Numbered from the stretch's first letter, positions 1 through 8,171 are shown. The stretch: DNA of 64,000 nucleotides from DATFVA01 sp963832355 (GCA_963832355.1 CAWHTX010000009.1:186001-250000); one strand, 5' to 3'. Translations and numbers: made by a program. Notes: generated from the sequence alone by a model not told the origin.

Positions 1-299
1 AACCTGGTTTTATCCGCGAGATTAACATTTACTCCAACCATCCTGTGATATGCACTTTTATTTTTATGTTTTATACTCAGCCAGACTATGTCAAGCAGGG
101 GAATTTTACTGGTAAAGCTTCCGAACCATACTGCGTAGCCGAATTTACTCCTGGGGGCTATACAGTTTTTCTGTTTCTCAGGATCGTAATCATATTGACC
201 AGGCATAGCATAAGCCACGGTTTTGCCGTTTCTGACCCTGTAAATTGTATCTCCGCATTTACCGCTCAGGTGAAAAATGTTGTTTTTGATTACCGCCAT
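1..299 (-). CDS. Hypothetical protein, 3' end beyond the window
   Basis: An open frame of 99 codons runs from an ATG at 299 to the window edge with no stop, so the C-terminus is missing. The protein starts MAVIKNNIFHLSGKCGDTIY and continues with a basic segment (RVRNGKT) and then Tyr/Pro-rich sequence; there is no signal peptide or membrane segment. A near-perfect Shine-Dalgarno (AGGGAGG) lies eight bases upstream of the ATG, and a good promoter lies further upstream, which make the start secure. I do not recognise the family. Beginnings of this kind (short hydrophobic residues, G-D-T-x-x-R-x-x-x-G-K) recall small cytoplasmic or phage-structure-like proteins common in Bacteroidota, but that is only a resemblance. 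Confidence 0.75.
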   Translation of the reverse strand, partial: MAVIKNNIFHLSGKCGDTIYRVRNGKTVAYAMPGQYDYDPEKQKNCIAPRSKFGYAVWFGSFTSKIPLLDIVWLSIKHKNKSAYHRMVGVNVNLADKTR

Positions 300-350
300 T
301 TATGGGACCTCCCTTTAAAATTGAGTACGAAATAAAAACAGAAAACTCAA

Positions 351-419
351 ATAATGGTTCCCATTATATAAACCCCGGACTATTAATTCAAATTTTTTGA
401 AAAATATTTTTCAAAAAAT
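351..419 (-). promoter_or_regulatory. Sigma70-type promoter flanked by two palindromes
   Basis: Read on the minus strand there is TTGAAT (391-386), a 17-base spacer and TATAAT (368-363), with transcription expected near 356, about 57 bases before the ATG at 299. A palindrome with 7-base arms (ATAATGG, loop of 3, positions 351-367) overlaps the -10 box and start point, the classic place for a repressor site. A perfect 28-base AT palindrome (arms ATTTTTTGAAAAAT, 392-419) abuts the -35 box and could be an activator site or UP-like element. In the rest of the 300-663 gap I see only the paired 11-bp repeat at 605-626. Confidence 0.6.
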
Positions 420-604
420 CTTCGCTGAGATTAATTCTTGCTGTTAAATAAAATAGAAGATAAAATATTGAGCTTTTATTTAAAATATTTTATACTTCAT
501 AATCGGTAAAAGATTTTTTACTCCTTTGCTGAAGGGTTTACTGGTCTTTACTTCCGCAGAAAACAGGGGAACTAACTGTTGAATAACTCAACACTCCAGA
601 CCTC

Positions 605-626
605 CACAAACGTCTCACAAACGTTT
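605..626. repeat. Two tandem 11-bp direct repeats
   Basis: CACAAACGTCT is followed immediately by CACAAACGTTT. The 11-base period places both copies on one face of the helix. The core ACGTTT on the minus strand resembles the unit of the six-copy array at 37631-37696. Its role is unknown; it lies between ferritin and the promoter of the truncated gene. Confidence 0.5.
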
Positions 627-663
627 AAACAAGTGGATAACTACTACCCATCAGCGGGCATTA

Positions 664-1158
664 TTATCCGGCGTTTCTCATACCAAGTTCTCTGTCGAGC
701 AGAAATAATCCGTTTTTATTATCACCCACCATCTTAATTTTGTCGAGGATGTTCATCGCAGTAGCTTCCTCTTCTACCTGTTCGGTAACGAACCACTGCA
801 GATAAGTATTAGTTGCATGATCCTTTTCCGTTATAGTAAGATCAACCATTTCATCTATGGATTTGGTAACTTTTTGTTCATGCTTCAGTGTTTCTGTAAA
901 AACTTCTGCTGCATCTTTCCATTCGCTTTTTGGAGCATCAATTTTTGATAAATTTACCCGACCGTTCCTCTGGTTGATATAACCGAATATCTTCATTGCG
1001 TGACCATATTCTTCGCCCGACTGAACTTTCATCCAGTGAGCAAATCCGGTCAGATTTTCCGATTCAAAGTAAGCCGCCATAGCCAGATAAAGGTAGCTCG
1101 ATGATAATTCAAGGTTCATCTGGGCATTCAAAGCCTTCTGGATTTTATCTTTTAACAT
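664..1158 (-). CDS. ftnA: Non-heme ferritin
   Basis: Bacterial ferritin of 164 residues, the usual size for FtnA. It forms a 24-subunit cytoplasmic cage that oxidises Fe(II) and stores iron as mineral. The ferroxidase ligands are in the expected places: Glu17, Glu50 and His53 (EEYGHAMK), Glu94, and Glu126-Gln127-Glu130 (TEQVEEE). The heme-binding methionine pattern of bacterioferritin is not evident. A good Shine-Dalgarno (GAGGGA) precedes the ATG at 1158. The gene is monocistronic and divergent from uvrD; no clear Fur box was seen in the shared upstream region. Confidence 0.95.
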   Translation of the reverse strand: MLKDKIQKALNAQMNLELSSSYLYLAMAAYFESENLTGFAHWMKVQSGEEYGHAMKIFGYINQRNGRVNLSKIDAPKSEWKDAAEVFTETLKHEQKVTKSIDEMVDLTITEKDHATNTYLQWFVTEQVEEEATAMNILDKIKMVGDNKNGLFLLDRELGMRNAG

Positions 1159-1202
1159 GATTATCCCTCAGTTTTTATTAGTTTAATTTGATGTAATGCA
1201 TA

Positions 1203-1231
1203 AATGTAAGAAATAAAAGGTATTGCCACAA
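1203..1231 (-). promoter_or_regulatory. Candidate promoter for ferritin
   Basis: On the minus strand TTGTGG (1231-1226), a 17-base spacer and TACATT (1208-1203) stand about 45 bases upstream of the ferritin ATG. The match to the -35 consensus is only partial, so this is a weak call. Confidence 0.3.
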
Positions 1232-1304
1232 ATTACAGAATGAATCATCCCCTTATCGGGACAGAATTCACAAATTCCACTTATTTCTTACCTTTTTATT
1301 CGGA

Positions 1305-1326
1305 ATGCAAATATTTATATTTGCAT
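1305..1326. promoter_or_regulatory. Perfect inverted repeat upstream of uvrD
   Basis: ATGCAAATAT and ATATTTGCAT form 10-base arms around two T residues, ending 21 bases before the preferred uvrD start at 1348. It could be an operator in the ferritin/uvrD divergent region or a leader hairpin. It does not match the lexA operator at 22039-22056. Confidence 0.45.
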
Positions 1327-1347
1327 CTTAAAAATCAGAATGGATGT

Positions 1348-3531
1348 ATGGTAAACCTAAAAGAATTAAATAAAGAACAAAAATCAGCAGTTGAATACCT
1401 TGACGGACCCCAGATGATTGTTGCAGGCGCCGGATCAGGAAAAACCAAGGTTTTAACTTATAAAATTGCATATCTGATAGATAAAGGGTACGCTCCGGAT
1501 TCTATTCTCGCATTAACCTTTACGAATAAGGCTGCAAATGAAATGAAAGACAGGATTCGCCAGCTTATAGGCAATAAGGCGGATTCTTTATGGATGGGAA
1601 CATTTCACTCTATCTTTGCCAGGATTCTACGAATTGAATCCAAAAATATTAAATATGAGCAAAATTTTTCCATCTATGATGCAGAAGATTCGCTTTCTCT
1701 TGTGCAAAATATAGTTTCAAATCTGAATATAGATCTTGACTCGATAACTCCAAATTCGGTTAAACACAGGATTAGTTTTCTAAAGAATCACATGATAATG
1801 CCTGCCGAATACAGAAAAAAGCACAAGGGTGAATTCATCGAAGAAAAGATCGCAGGTATATATGAAGAATACCAGAAAAGACTTGTAGCAAACAATTCAA
1901 TGGACTTCGAAGATCTCCTTCTGAAACCCATAGAAATGTTTAACTCGAATTCGAAAATATTAAGCAAATACAAAAAGAAGTTCGAGTATATCCTTGTGGA
2001 TGAATTCCAGGATACTAATAAAGCCCAATACGAACTGATTAAGCTCCTGACTACGAAAGATGGTAAGGTTTCGGTTGTTGGAGATGATGCCCAGAGTATA
2101 TACAGCTGGCGCGGTGCTAACATTGGAAATATAGCTGACTTTCAGAAAGATTTTCCGAAGCAAAAAATATACAAGCTGGAACAGAATTACCGTTCAACAA
2201 AGACGATTCTTGCAGCAGCTGATTCAGTAATCAAGAATAATAAAGAGCAGGTGATCAAAACCTTATGGACCGAAAATAATGATGGTGAACTGCTTACTCT
2301 TGTTAAATGTGCTGATGAAAAAGATGAAGCATTTCAAATTGCAAAGTTTATAAAACAGGAAATTTCAAAGAAGAAACTGTCGCTTAAGGACTTCGGTATA
2401 CTTTACAGGACGAATGCTCAGTCTCGTGCTCTCGAGGATATTTTCAGAAGAGAAAAAATCCCCTATGCCATTGTAGGCGGAATTGAATTCTATAAAAGAA
2501 AAGAAGTTAAGGATGTTGTGGCATACCTGAGGGTTCTGGCTAATCAGGAAGATGAGGAAAGCCTTCTGAGGATTATGAATTTTCCTCAGAGAGGTATCGG
2601 AAGCACGACAATTAAGAGGATGATCAGCTTTGCGCGTAAACATGATATTTCTCTGTTTGAAACTATGACAAGGGTGTTCGAAGTTATTGATATCAAAGAG
2701 AGAATACAGAAAAATGTAAAGGGATTTAAGGTACTGCTCGATAAATATATTGAGTTAAAAGACAAACTCTCTGTCGGAGAACTATCCAGGGCACTGGTTG
2801 ATGAACTTGGTGTTTTGAGAATGTTTAAAGAAGAAAACACTCCCGAATCCCTTTCCCGCTGGGAAAATATAAATGAACTATTATCTGCGCTAAGCGATTT
2901 CTCGAATTCGAATGATGATGCTAAACTTGAACAATATCTGGAAGACGTATCGCTTATTGCTGATATCGATATGTACGAAGACGAGAAAAATGTTGTGACG
3001 ATGATGACTATTCACAGTGCGAAGGGACTTGAATTTCCTATTGTTTTTGTAACCGGCTGTGAGGAAGATATATTTCCTTTGTCAAACCGTTTCAGTACTG
3101 AAGCTACTGTTGAAGAGGAAAGAAGATTATTCTATGTAGCTGTCACCCGGGCAAAGCAAAAAGTTTATATTTCCCATGCAAGAAGCCGCTACCGTTTCGG
3201 TGAAGTTGCTTATCAGAGCCGTTCAAGGTTCATTGATGAACTGGAACCTGAAACTTTCACAGAAGTGAATGGTGGAATAGGCAGGAAGTCATCTAATCGT
3301 AAGTCGAAGAAAGAAATGTATTACGAATATTTTGAGAATGTAGATTATGAAGACTTCAACCAGGATAATCGGTCATTAAGACCCGGAAGCAAGGTTATGC
3401 ACGATAAATTCGGTCTTGGAAGAGTGACTCAGGTTACAGGATCAGGAGATATGCAGAAGGCAACTGTAATTTTTGAAGGCAATAACGTTAAGCAGCTGAT
3501 GCTGAAATTTGCAAAATTGAAAGTATTATAA
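1348..3531 (+). CDS. uvrD: UvrD/PcrA-type superfamily 1 DNA helicase
   Basis: ATP-dependent 3'-5' DNA helicase for excision and mismatch repair and for clearing replication conflicts. All SF1A motifs are present in order: Walker A AGAGSGKT, TFTNKAANEM, DEFQDTN, GDDAQSIYSWRGA, LEQNYRS, TIHSAKGLEFP and VAVTRAKQ. The C-terminal tail ends with the Tudor-like segment typical of PcrA/UvrD. I chose the ATG at 1348 (MVNLKELNKEQ, 727 residues) because PcrA proteins begin just before the N-x-x-Q motif; an in-frame ATG at 1240 would add 36 atypical residues encoded by the promoter region. Eleven bases around the start, GATGTATGGTA, are identical to half of the lexA operator, hinting at SOS control. Confidence 0.93.
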   Translation: MVNLKELNKEQKSAVEYLDGPQMIVAGAGSGKTKVLTYKIAYLIDKGYAPDSILALTFTNKAANEMKDRIRQLIGNKADSLWMGTFHSIFARILRIESKNIKYEQNFSIYDAEDSLSLVQNIVSNLNIDLDSITPNSVKHRISFLKNHMIMPAEYRKKHKGEFIEEKIAGIYEEYQKRLVANNSMDFEDLLLKPIEMFNSNSKILSKYKKKFEYILVDEFQDTNKAQYELIKLLTTKDGKVSVVGDDAQSIYSWRGANIGNIADFQKDFPKQKIYKLEQNYRSTKTILAAADSVIKNNKEQVIKTLWTENNDGELLTLVKCADEKDEAFQIAKFIKQEISKKKLSLKDFGILYRTNAQSRALEDIFRREKIPYAIVGGIEFYKRKEVKDVVAYLRVLANQEDEESLLRIMNFPQRGIGSTTIKRMISFARKHDISLFETMTRVFEVIDIKERIQKNVKGFKVLLDKYIELKDKLSVGELSRALVDELGVLRMFKEENTPESLSRWENINELLSALSDFSNSNDDAKLEQYLEDVSLIADIDMYEDEKNVVTMMTIHSAKGLEFPIVFVTGCEEDIFPLSNRFSTEATVEEERRLFYVAVTRAKQKVYISHARSRYRFGEVAYQSRSRFIDELEPETFTEVNGGIGRKSSNRKSKKEMYYEYFENVDYEDFNQDNRSLRPGSKVMHDKFGLGRVTQVTGSGDMQKATVIFEGNNVKQLMLKFAKLKVL

Positions 3532-3574
3532 CGGAAGTATTCAGAAGAGAAGATTGAAAAAGGAGAAGGAAGAG

Positions 3575-4954
3575 ATGTCGATTGCACCGAAAAAGCTTGC
3601 AATACTTGTTGGCGGAGGTCCCGCACCAGGTATAAACAGTGTGATAGGAGCAGCAACAATCAGGGCAGGACTGGAAGGTATTGAGGTCATTGGGATCAGA
3701 GATGGTTTTAAATGGCTTATGCAGGGAAATATTAATCATGTAAAAAATCTTACCATCCAGAATGTCAGTCGTATTCATTTCAGAGGAGGATCATATATAG
3801 GGATCTCCCGTGCAAATCCAACAAAAGAAAAGAAGCACCTTGAAAACACTGTAACCTCGCTTTTAAGATTGAATGTTGATAAACTTATTACCATTGGCGG
3901 TGATGATACAGCATACAGCGCCCTGAAGGTAGATGAAATGGCTGCGGGCAGAATAAAAGTTGTACACGTTCCAAAGACTATAGATAATGATCTTGATCTG
4001 CCTCATGGTATCCCCACATTTGGTTTTCAGACTGCGCGGCATATAGGAGTTGAGGTGGTAAAAAACCTGATGGTTGATGCACAAACAACCTCCCGGTGGT
4101 ATTTTGTGGTTTCCATGGGCAGGAAAGCAGGACACCTGGCCCTTGGTATCGGTAAGGCGGCAGGCGCTACGTTAACCGTTATTCCCGAGGAATTTCCCGG
4201 ACCCACAATAAAACTTTCACATATGGTTGATGTACTGGTTGGTGCAATAGTTAAAAGAATGAGTTACGGGAAATCAGATGGAGTTGCAATTCTCGCGGAG
4301 GGACTGGTTGAACAACTCGGGCAGGATGATCTTCAGGCTCTTGTTGATGTCGAAAGAGATGCTCACGACAATATCAGGATTGCGGAAATAAACTTCGGCG
4401 AGATACTCAAATATAAAGTACAGGAGAAACTGAAAGCCTTTAATCTTAAAACCACTATCGTCGCGAAAAATATTGGTTACGAGCTGCGCTGCGCCGACCC
4501 AATTCCCTTCGATATGGAATATACAAGAGATCTTGGATTTTCTGCAGCCCAGTTTATGCTTAACGGGGGTTCAGGAGCGATGGTATCTATTCAGAATGGT
4601 CATTTCGTTCCCCTTTTCTTTAAGGATATTCTTGATCCTGTTACCGGAAAAACCAAAGTCAGAATGGTAGATCCTTCGTCGGAATCTTTCTATGTAGCAC
4701 GTCGCTATATGCTTAGATTAAACCAGGCAGACTTTGAAGATCCGCATGAACTGGCAAAGTATGCAGCAACCTGCGGAATTTCACTTGAGGAATTCAAGGA
4801 ACAGTTTTATTATTTGATTGAAAACGACAGGCTTTATAAAAACCTTGAAAATGGTAGATTCAGTCTGGCCGCCACTGAGACAAACAGGGCCTTTTTACCC
4901 GGTGAAAAGGATGCGAATGATCAGGAAGATATGAACGGTATGATACCGCATTAA
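3575..4954 (+). CDS. pfp: Phosphofructokinase with PPi-dependent signatures
   Basis: Phosphofructokinase of 459 residues that makes fructose 1,6-bisphosphate from fructose 6-phosphate in glycolysis. The N-terminus has GGGPAPGINSVI. The donor site reads GGDD (Asp110-Asp111) where ATP enzymes have GGDG, and PKTIDND has Lys134 where ATP enzymes have Gly; in this family that Asp/Lys pair marks use of pyrophosphate, which also makes the reaction reversible. FRGGSYIGISR and FGFQTARHIGVE are typical of the long PPi-type clade. The start at 3575 follows a strong purine-rich site (AAGGAGAAGGAAGA); a TTG at 3554 lies in frame upstream but inside that site. It follows uvrD by 43 bases and ends six bases before a terminator. 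Confidence 0.88.
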   Translation: MSIAPKKLAILVGGGPAPGINSVIGAATIRAGLEGIEVIGIRDGFKWLMQGNINHVKNLTIQNVSRIHFRGGSYIGISRANPTKEKKHLENTVTSLLRLNVDKLITIGGDDTAYSALKVDEMAAGRIKVVHVPKTIDNDLDLPHGIPTFGFQTARHIGVEVVKNLMVDAQTTSRWYFVVSMGRKAGHLALGIGKAAGATLTVIPEEFPGPTIKLSHMVDVLVGAIVKRMSYGKSDGVAILAEGLVEQLGQDDLQALVDVERDAHDNIRIAEINFGEILKYKVQEKLKAFNLKTTIVAKNIGYELRCADPIPFDMEYTRDLGFSAAQFMLNGGSGAMVSIQNGHFVPLFFKDILDPVTGKTKVRMVDPSSESFYVARRYMLRLNQADFEDPHELAKYAATCGISLEEFKEQFYYLIENDRLYKNLENGRFSLAATETNRAFLPGEKDANDQEDMNGMIPH

Positions 4955-4959
4955 ATTTA

Positions 4960-4986
4960 GTAGAGATGAGCATAGCTCATCTCTAC
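4960..4986. terminator. Bidirectional terminator hairpin
   Basis: GTAGAGATGAGC and GCTCATCTCTAC form a perfect 12-bp stem with a three-base loop. It sits six bases after the phosphofructokinase stop and directly abuts the stop of the convergent metS-like gene. On the plus strand it is followed by a pyrimidine-rich tract (CTATTTCTTTTTCC), on the minus strand by TAAATTTAAT. Confidence 0.8.
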
Positions 4987-5100
4987 CTATTTCTTTTTCC
5001 TTTCAGATTTAATTACCCTTGTAAAACAATAGCTTGTGAGAATAAAGATACTTCCCCAGGCTATTGATATAAATATAATTCCCGCTGTTGATAATCCCAT
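4987..5100 (-). CDS. MetS-like small subunit of the NSS transporter
   Basis: A 37-residue single-span membrane protein translated from the ATG at 5100, 25 bases after the transporter stop. It begins MGLSTAGIIFISIAWGSIFI, a hydrophobic segment of about 24 residues, and ends in a basic tail (KSERKKK). This matches the known MetS family: tiny proteins encoded next to bacterial SLC6-type transporters and needed for methionine/alanine uptake by MetP in Corynebacterium. A GAGG ribosome site precedes the start. The gene is easily missed because of its size. The family assignment rests on size, topology and its position behind an NSS transporter. Confidence 0.8.
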   Translation of the reverse strand: MGLSTAGIIFISIAWGSIFILTSYCFTRVIKSERKKK

Positions 5101-5125
5101 ATAAGCCTCAGATTTCTTATGAATA

Positions 5126-6688
5126 TTACCTCTGCAGCTCTTCACCTGTGTGATTAGACCATGCTTTTCTTACCATAAGTAAAATCAGAAGAGCAATTAT
5201 GAACATGAGTATTCTGGATCCCCAGATATAGGGCACATTTTCAGCTTGTGCATTTGATAACAGAAATATCGGGATCGCATCATTTATCAGCCACCATAAC
5301 ATTATTACCAGGAGCACCAGAGGTGTTACAAACTTCATTATATAATAAAATATCCTGGGAATTTTAAAATCCCCTCCTGCATTCATCTCTTCCCAGGCTT
5401 TATCCGAACCAAATACCCACATGAACAGGACTGTCTCTATAAATGCAAAGACCACCAGTCCGAATGTTCCCGCCCAGTAATCCATTTCATCAAGAAATCC
5501 GAATTTCAGGAAGAACACAACGAACTGTACTGCTATTAATACAGTAATTCCCAGTGTGATGACAGCTTTTTTTCTGTCCATTCCGAATTCATCCTCAAGG
5601 AACGCAACTACCGGCTGTCCCATTGCCACTGATGATGTTATACCCGCAAAAAAGAGAAGTAGAAACCAGAGGAATCCGAATAGGGCTCCCAAAGGAATTT
5701 TTTGGAATATCAGGGGCATTGAAACAAAACCCAGGTCAAATGCGCCGCCCTGGGCAAATGCTTTTGTCGCATCCAACCCGAAAAAAGCAACCGCTACCGG
5801 TATGGCTATTGAAGCGCCAAGTACTACTTCGGCAAATTCATTTGTTGCTGCTGTTGTTAAACCGGATAAGGCTATATCATCCTTTGGTTTAAGATAGCTG
5901 GCATAGGCATGGATTGTTCCCATTCCTACCGACAGAGTAAAAAATATTTGTCCCGCGGCCGCAAGCCAAATGGTAGGATTTGACAACTTTGAAAAGTCGG
6001 GATTCCATATAAAAGCAAAACCGTTTGCCACGCTGTTCTCAGGAATTGCAGGATTTGGTGTTCCAAGGGTTATAATTCTTACTGCAAGAATAACTCCGAA
6101 AATAAGAAGAAGCGGCATGGCAATCTTCGCCAGTTTCTCAATTCCTTTCGAAATTCCCTTAAATAATATCCAGAAATTGACTGAGAATGTTACGAGCATT
6201 AAAATATACGCCGGGAGAAGACTGGTAAAATGGGTACCTGTTTCCCGTCCCTGGTAGCTGTATAAAAAGTTACGCATCGTATTGGCAGTATTCTCATCGA
6301 AATACATCTTTGTAACCGAGAAAATACTAAAACCAAGCGTCCAGGATTCAATATATGTGTAGTAAATCAGAATGGTCATCGAGATAAAGAGACCGAGGGC
6401 ACCGAAATATTTTGCCATCTTATTCTTCCAGATTACATCAAACATTCCCGGTGCACTTCCGTGACGATATCGGCCGCCATGCCTTCCAATTCCCCATTCG
6501 ATCCACATCAGGGGAATACCAAGGATAAGAAAGAAGATAAAATATGGAATCATGAATGCCCCACCGCCGTTTTGGGCAGCCTGTACGGGAAATCTAAGAA
6601 AATTTCCCAGGCCAACAGCATTTCCTGCAACTGCCAGGATCAGTCCAATCTTTGTTCCCCATTGTTCCCGCTCTCCATTTTCCGGCAT
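5126..6688 (-). CDS. Sodium-dependent neurotransmitter-symporter (NSS/SLC6) family transporter
   Basis: Inner-membrane Na+-coupled transporter of 520 residues with about twelve hydrophobic segments. TM1 carries the family signature for sodium and substrate binding, AGNAVGLGNFLRFP, followed by NGGGAFMIPYF and WIEWGIGRHGG. TM6-8 contain FTLSVGMG and SSVAMGQP, where LeuT-fold ligands lie. The substrate is probably a neutral amino acid; the MetS-like subunit downstream points to a MetP-type system. The start at 6688 has an excellent site (GGAGG five bases upstream). It forms a two-gene unit with the small subunit and is divergent from the hydroxylase gene. Confidence 0.92.
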   Translation of the reverse strand: MPENGEREQWGTKIGLILAVAGNAVGLGNFLRFPVQAAQNGGGAFMIPYFIFFLILGIPLMWIEWGIGRHGGRYRHGSAPGMFDVIWKNKMAKYFGALGLFISMTILIYYTYIESWTLGFSIFSVTKMYFDENTANTMRNFLYSYQGRETGTHFTSLLPAYILMLVTFSVNFWILFKGISKGIEKLAKIAMPLLLIFGVILAVRIITLGTPNPAIPENSVANGFAFIWNPDFSKLSNPTIWLAAAGQIFFTLSVGMGTIHAYASYLKPKDDIALSGLTTAATNEFAEVVLGASIAIPVAVAFFGLDATKAFAQGGAFDLGFVSMPLIFQKIPLGALFGFLWFLLLFFAGITSSVAMGQPVVAFLEDEFGMDRKKAVITLGITVLIAVQFVVFFLKFGFLDEMDYWAGTFGLVVFAFIETVLFMWVFGSDKAWEEMNAGGDFKIPRIFYYIMKFVTPLVLLVIMLWWLINDAIPIFLLSNAQAENVPYIWGSRILMFIIALLILLMVRKAWSNHTGEELQR

Positions 6689-6729
6689 TTAACCTCCGTA
6701 AAAGTATGAACTATAAAATTTTGAAGTAG

Positions 6730-6758
6730 AATATGAAAACTTTAATAATTAATATCAA
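6730..6758 (-). promoter_or_regulatory. Candidate promoter for the NSS transporter
   Basis: Minus-strand TTGATA (6758-6753), 17 bases and CATATT (6735-6730), about 40 bases upstream of the start. The flank is AT-rich, so chance matches are likely. The same gap (6689-6902) has an AT-only inverted repeat at 6848-6866 (arms AATTTAAT) before the hydroxylase gene. Confidence 0.3.
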
Positions 6759-6902
6759 ATGAATTTCTATTTTTATTATATTTTTAAAGATTCTGCCCGT
6801 ATTTGAAATAAACGAATTATGATGTGGTTCACCCCCCGTAGTATTGAAATTTAATTTTATTAAATTAGCACCTGAAAAAAACAACATTTGAGGATTACAT
6901 AT

Positions 6903-7532
6903 ATGGCGAAGAATTTCGTATCCAATAAGGACGAAACAGTCAGGATGTTTGAAAGTGATTTCATGGAGGTGTTTTCCCGTGTTCACTTCTCCGTTCCTTT
7001 ATTTATTTATCTTCCTGTAGTCTTCTATTTTATGTATAGGGCTGTTTATCTCTATGAGCAGTCTGCCATAACCATACTAACGCTGATAATTCTTGGAATT
7101 GCAGTATGGACTCTGACAGAGTATACACTGCACAGGTTTATCTTCCATTTCGAGTTCAAATCGGAATTCGGAGCCAAGATCCACTTTATTTTTCATGGGG
7201 TTCATCACGATTATCCCAATGATTCTAAACGGCTTGTAATGCCCCCTTCGGTCAGCATTCCATTGGCAATCCTATTTTTCTATATATTCACTCTGATACT
7301 TGGATCTATAAACGTGGCGGCATTTTTTGTAGGCTTTATTCTAGGATATCTTGCATATGATATGACGCATTATGCTGTGCATCACTTCAACATGCACAAT
7401 AAGTTCTGGCTGGCTATCAAAAATCATCATATGAAGCATCACTACATGGACTCAACCAAAGGTTTTGGAGTGAGTTCACCTGTATGGGATGAAGTTATGG
7501 GGACGAATTTTCCGGAAAAAGAAATCGAATAA
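6903..7532 (+). CDS. Fatty acid hydroxylase superfamily membrane protein
   Basis: Di-iron integral membrane hydroxylase of 209 residues. Its eight-plus histidine signature is spread as in the superfamily: HRFIFH near residue 80, HGVHH shortly after, HYAVHHFNMHN near 160, and NHHMKHHY near 180. The spacing is closest to fatty-acid/sphingolipid 2-hydroxylases (Scs7/FA2H type), which hydroxylate acyl chains of ceramide or membrane lipids; the exact substrate is an inference. Hydrophobic segments lie around 30-70 and 125-160. The start at 6903 follows a GAGG site; an in-frame TTG at 6888 is less likely. The next gene, a receiver, follows after 15 bases, so the two are probably co-transcribed. Confidence 0.85.
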   Translation: MAKNFVSNKDETVRMFESDFMEVFSRVHFSVPLFIYLPVVFYFMYRAVYLYEQSAITILTLIILGIAVWTLTEYTLHRFIFHFEFKSEFGAKIHFIFHGVHHDYPNDSKRLVMPPSVSIPLAILFFYIFTLILGSINVAAFFVGFILGYLAYDMTHYAVHHFNMHNKFWLAIKNHHMKHHYMDSTKGFGVSSPVWDEVMGTNFPEKEIE

Positions 7533-7547
7533 TAATTCTGATTGATT

Positions 7548-7967
7548 ATGTTTATCCCTCTGCTTTTTGATATTACATCGGGTAATGATCGAAAAAAAAT
7601 TTTAATTGTTGAGGATAATACGGAAACACAGCTTATCCTGAAAATTTATCTCCGGGATTATTACGATATAGATACTGTTCAAAATGCATTAGAAGCACTA
7701 AAATATATCAGGAAAAACGCGTACGATCTCATTATTCTTGATATTAACCTGCCGGGAGATATGGACGGTAATGATGTTATTGTAAAAGTCAGGACTGATC
7801 CCAAATTTCGGTCCATCCCGATACTCGTTGTTACGGCTTATGCATTAAAAGGGGATAGGGAAAAATTCCTGGCAAGGGGGGCAAACGGCTACCTTGCAAA
7901 ACCGGTCGATAAAATGGATATTCTCAAAAACGTCAGGGAACTTATCGCCTCTCACCCGATCAGTTAG
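7548..7967 (+). CDS. Stand-alone response regulator receiver domain
   Basis: CheY-like protein of about 139 residues with only a receiver domain. The acidic pocket Glu22-Asp23, phospho-acceptor Asp65 (LIILDINLPG), Thr96 (VVTAY) and Lys118 (LAKPV) are all intact. It is strikingly like the receiver at the C-terminus of the hybrid kinase at 18706-21969 (both have D-I-N-L-x-G and V-T-A-Y-x-L-x-G-D-R-E-K-F), so the two probably arose by duplication and may share a phosphorelay. The N-terminal nine residues are odd for CheY; the true start could be further in. The gene lies between the hydroxylase and the KaiC-like genes. Confidence 0.88.
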   Translation: MFIPLLFDITSGNDRKKILIVEDNTETQLILKIYLRDYYDIDTVQNALEALKYIRKNAYDLIILDINLPGDMDGNDVIVKVRTDPKFRSIPILVVTAYALKGDREKFLARGANGYLAKPVDKMDILKNVRELIASHPIS

Positions 7968-8005
7968 GACTGCATTTTCCATTTTTCAGCTGTACTTATC
8001 AGCTT

Positions 8006-8024
8006 TTACGATATTTTGTCGTAA
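8006..8024. promoter_or_regulatory. Inverted repeat in the gap before the KaiC-like genes
   Basis: TTACGA and TCGTAA flank a seven-base loop, 147 bases before the first KaiC-like gene; a TATAAT sequence follows at about 8040. The 204-base gap 7968-8171 therefore probably holds the promoter of the locus, with this repeat as a possible operator. No other gene is seen there. Confidence 0.3.
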
Positions 8025-8171
8025 TCTCAATTTGTTGCATTATAATACATAGATTTATCTATTGTCTCTGTTTAGTCCAGAGAATGCCCGTAAGAAATTT
8101 AATTTTAAAGGTTTAAGCACTATTCCGGCCGGCATAATATTTGGCATTTTCAACAAAAACCTTCGTGGTCT

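Noticed and set aside
45..335. Plus-strand 96-codon open frame at the window start
   Set aside because: It is antisense to the minus-strand gene at 1-299, which has a consensus ribosome site, a good promoter and sensible protein composition.
6848..6866. AT-only inverted repeat (arms AATTTAAT) before the hydroxylase gene
   Set aside because: In such AT-rich intergenic DNA palindromes of this composition are expected; no promoter position or T-run supports a role.
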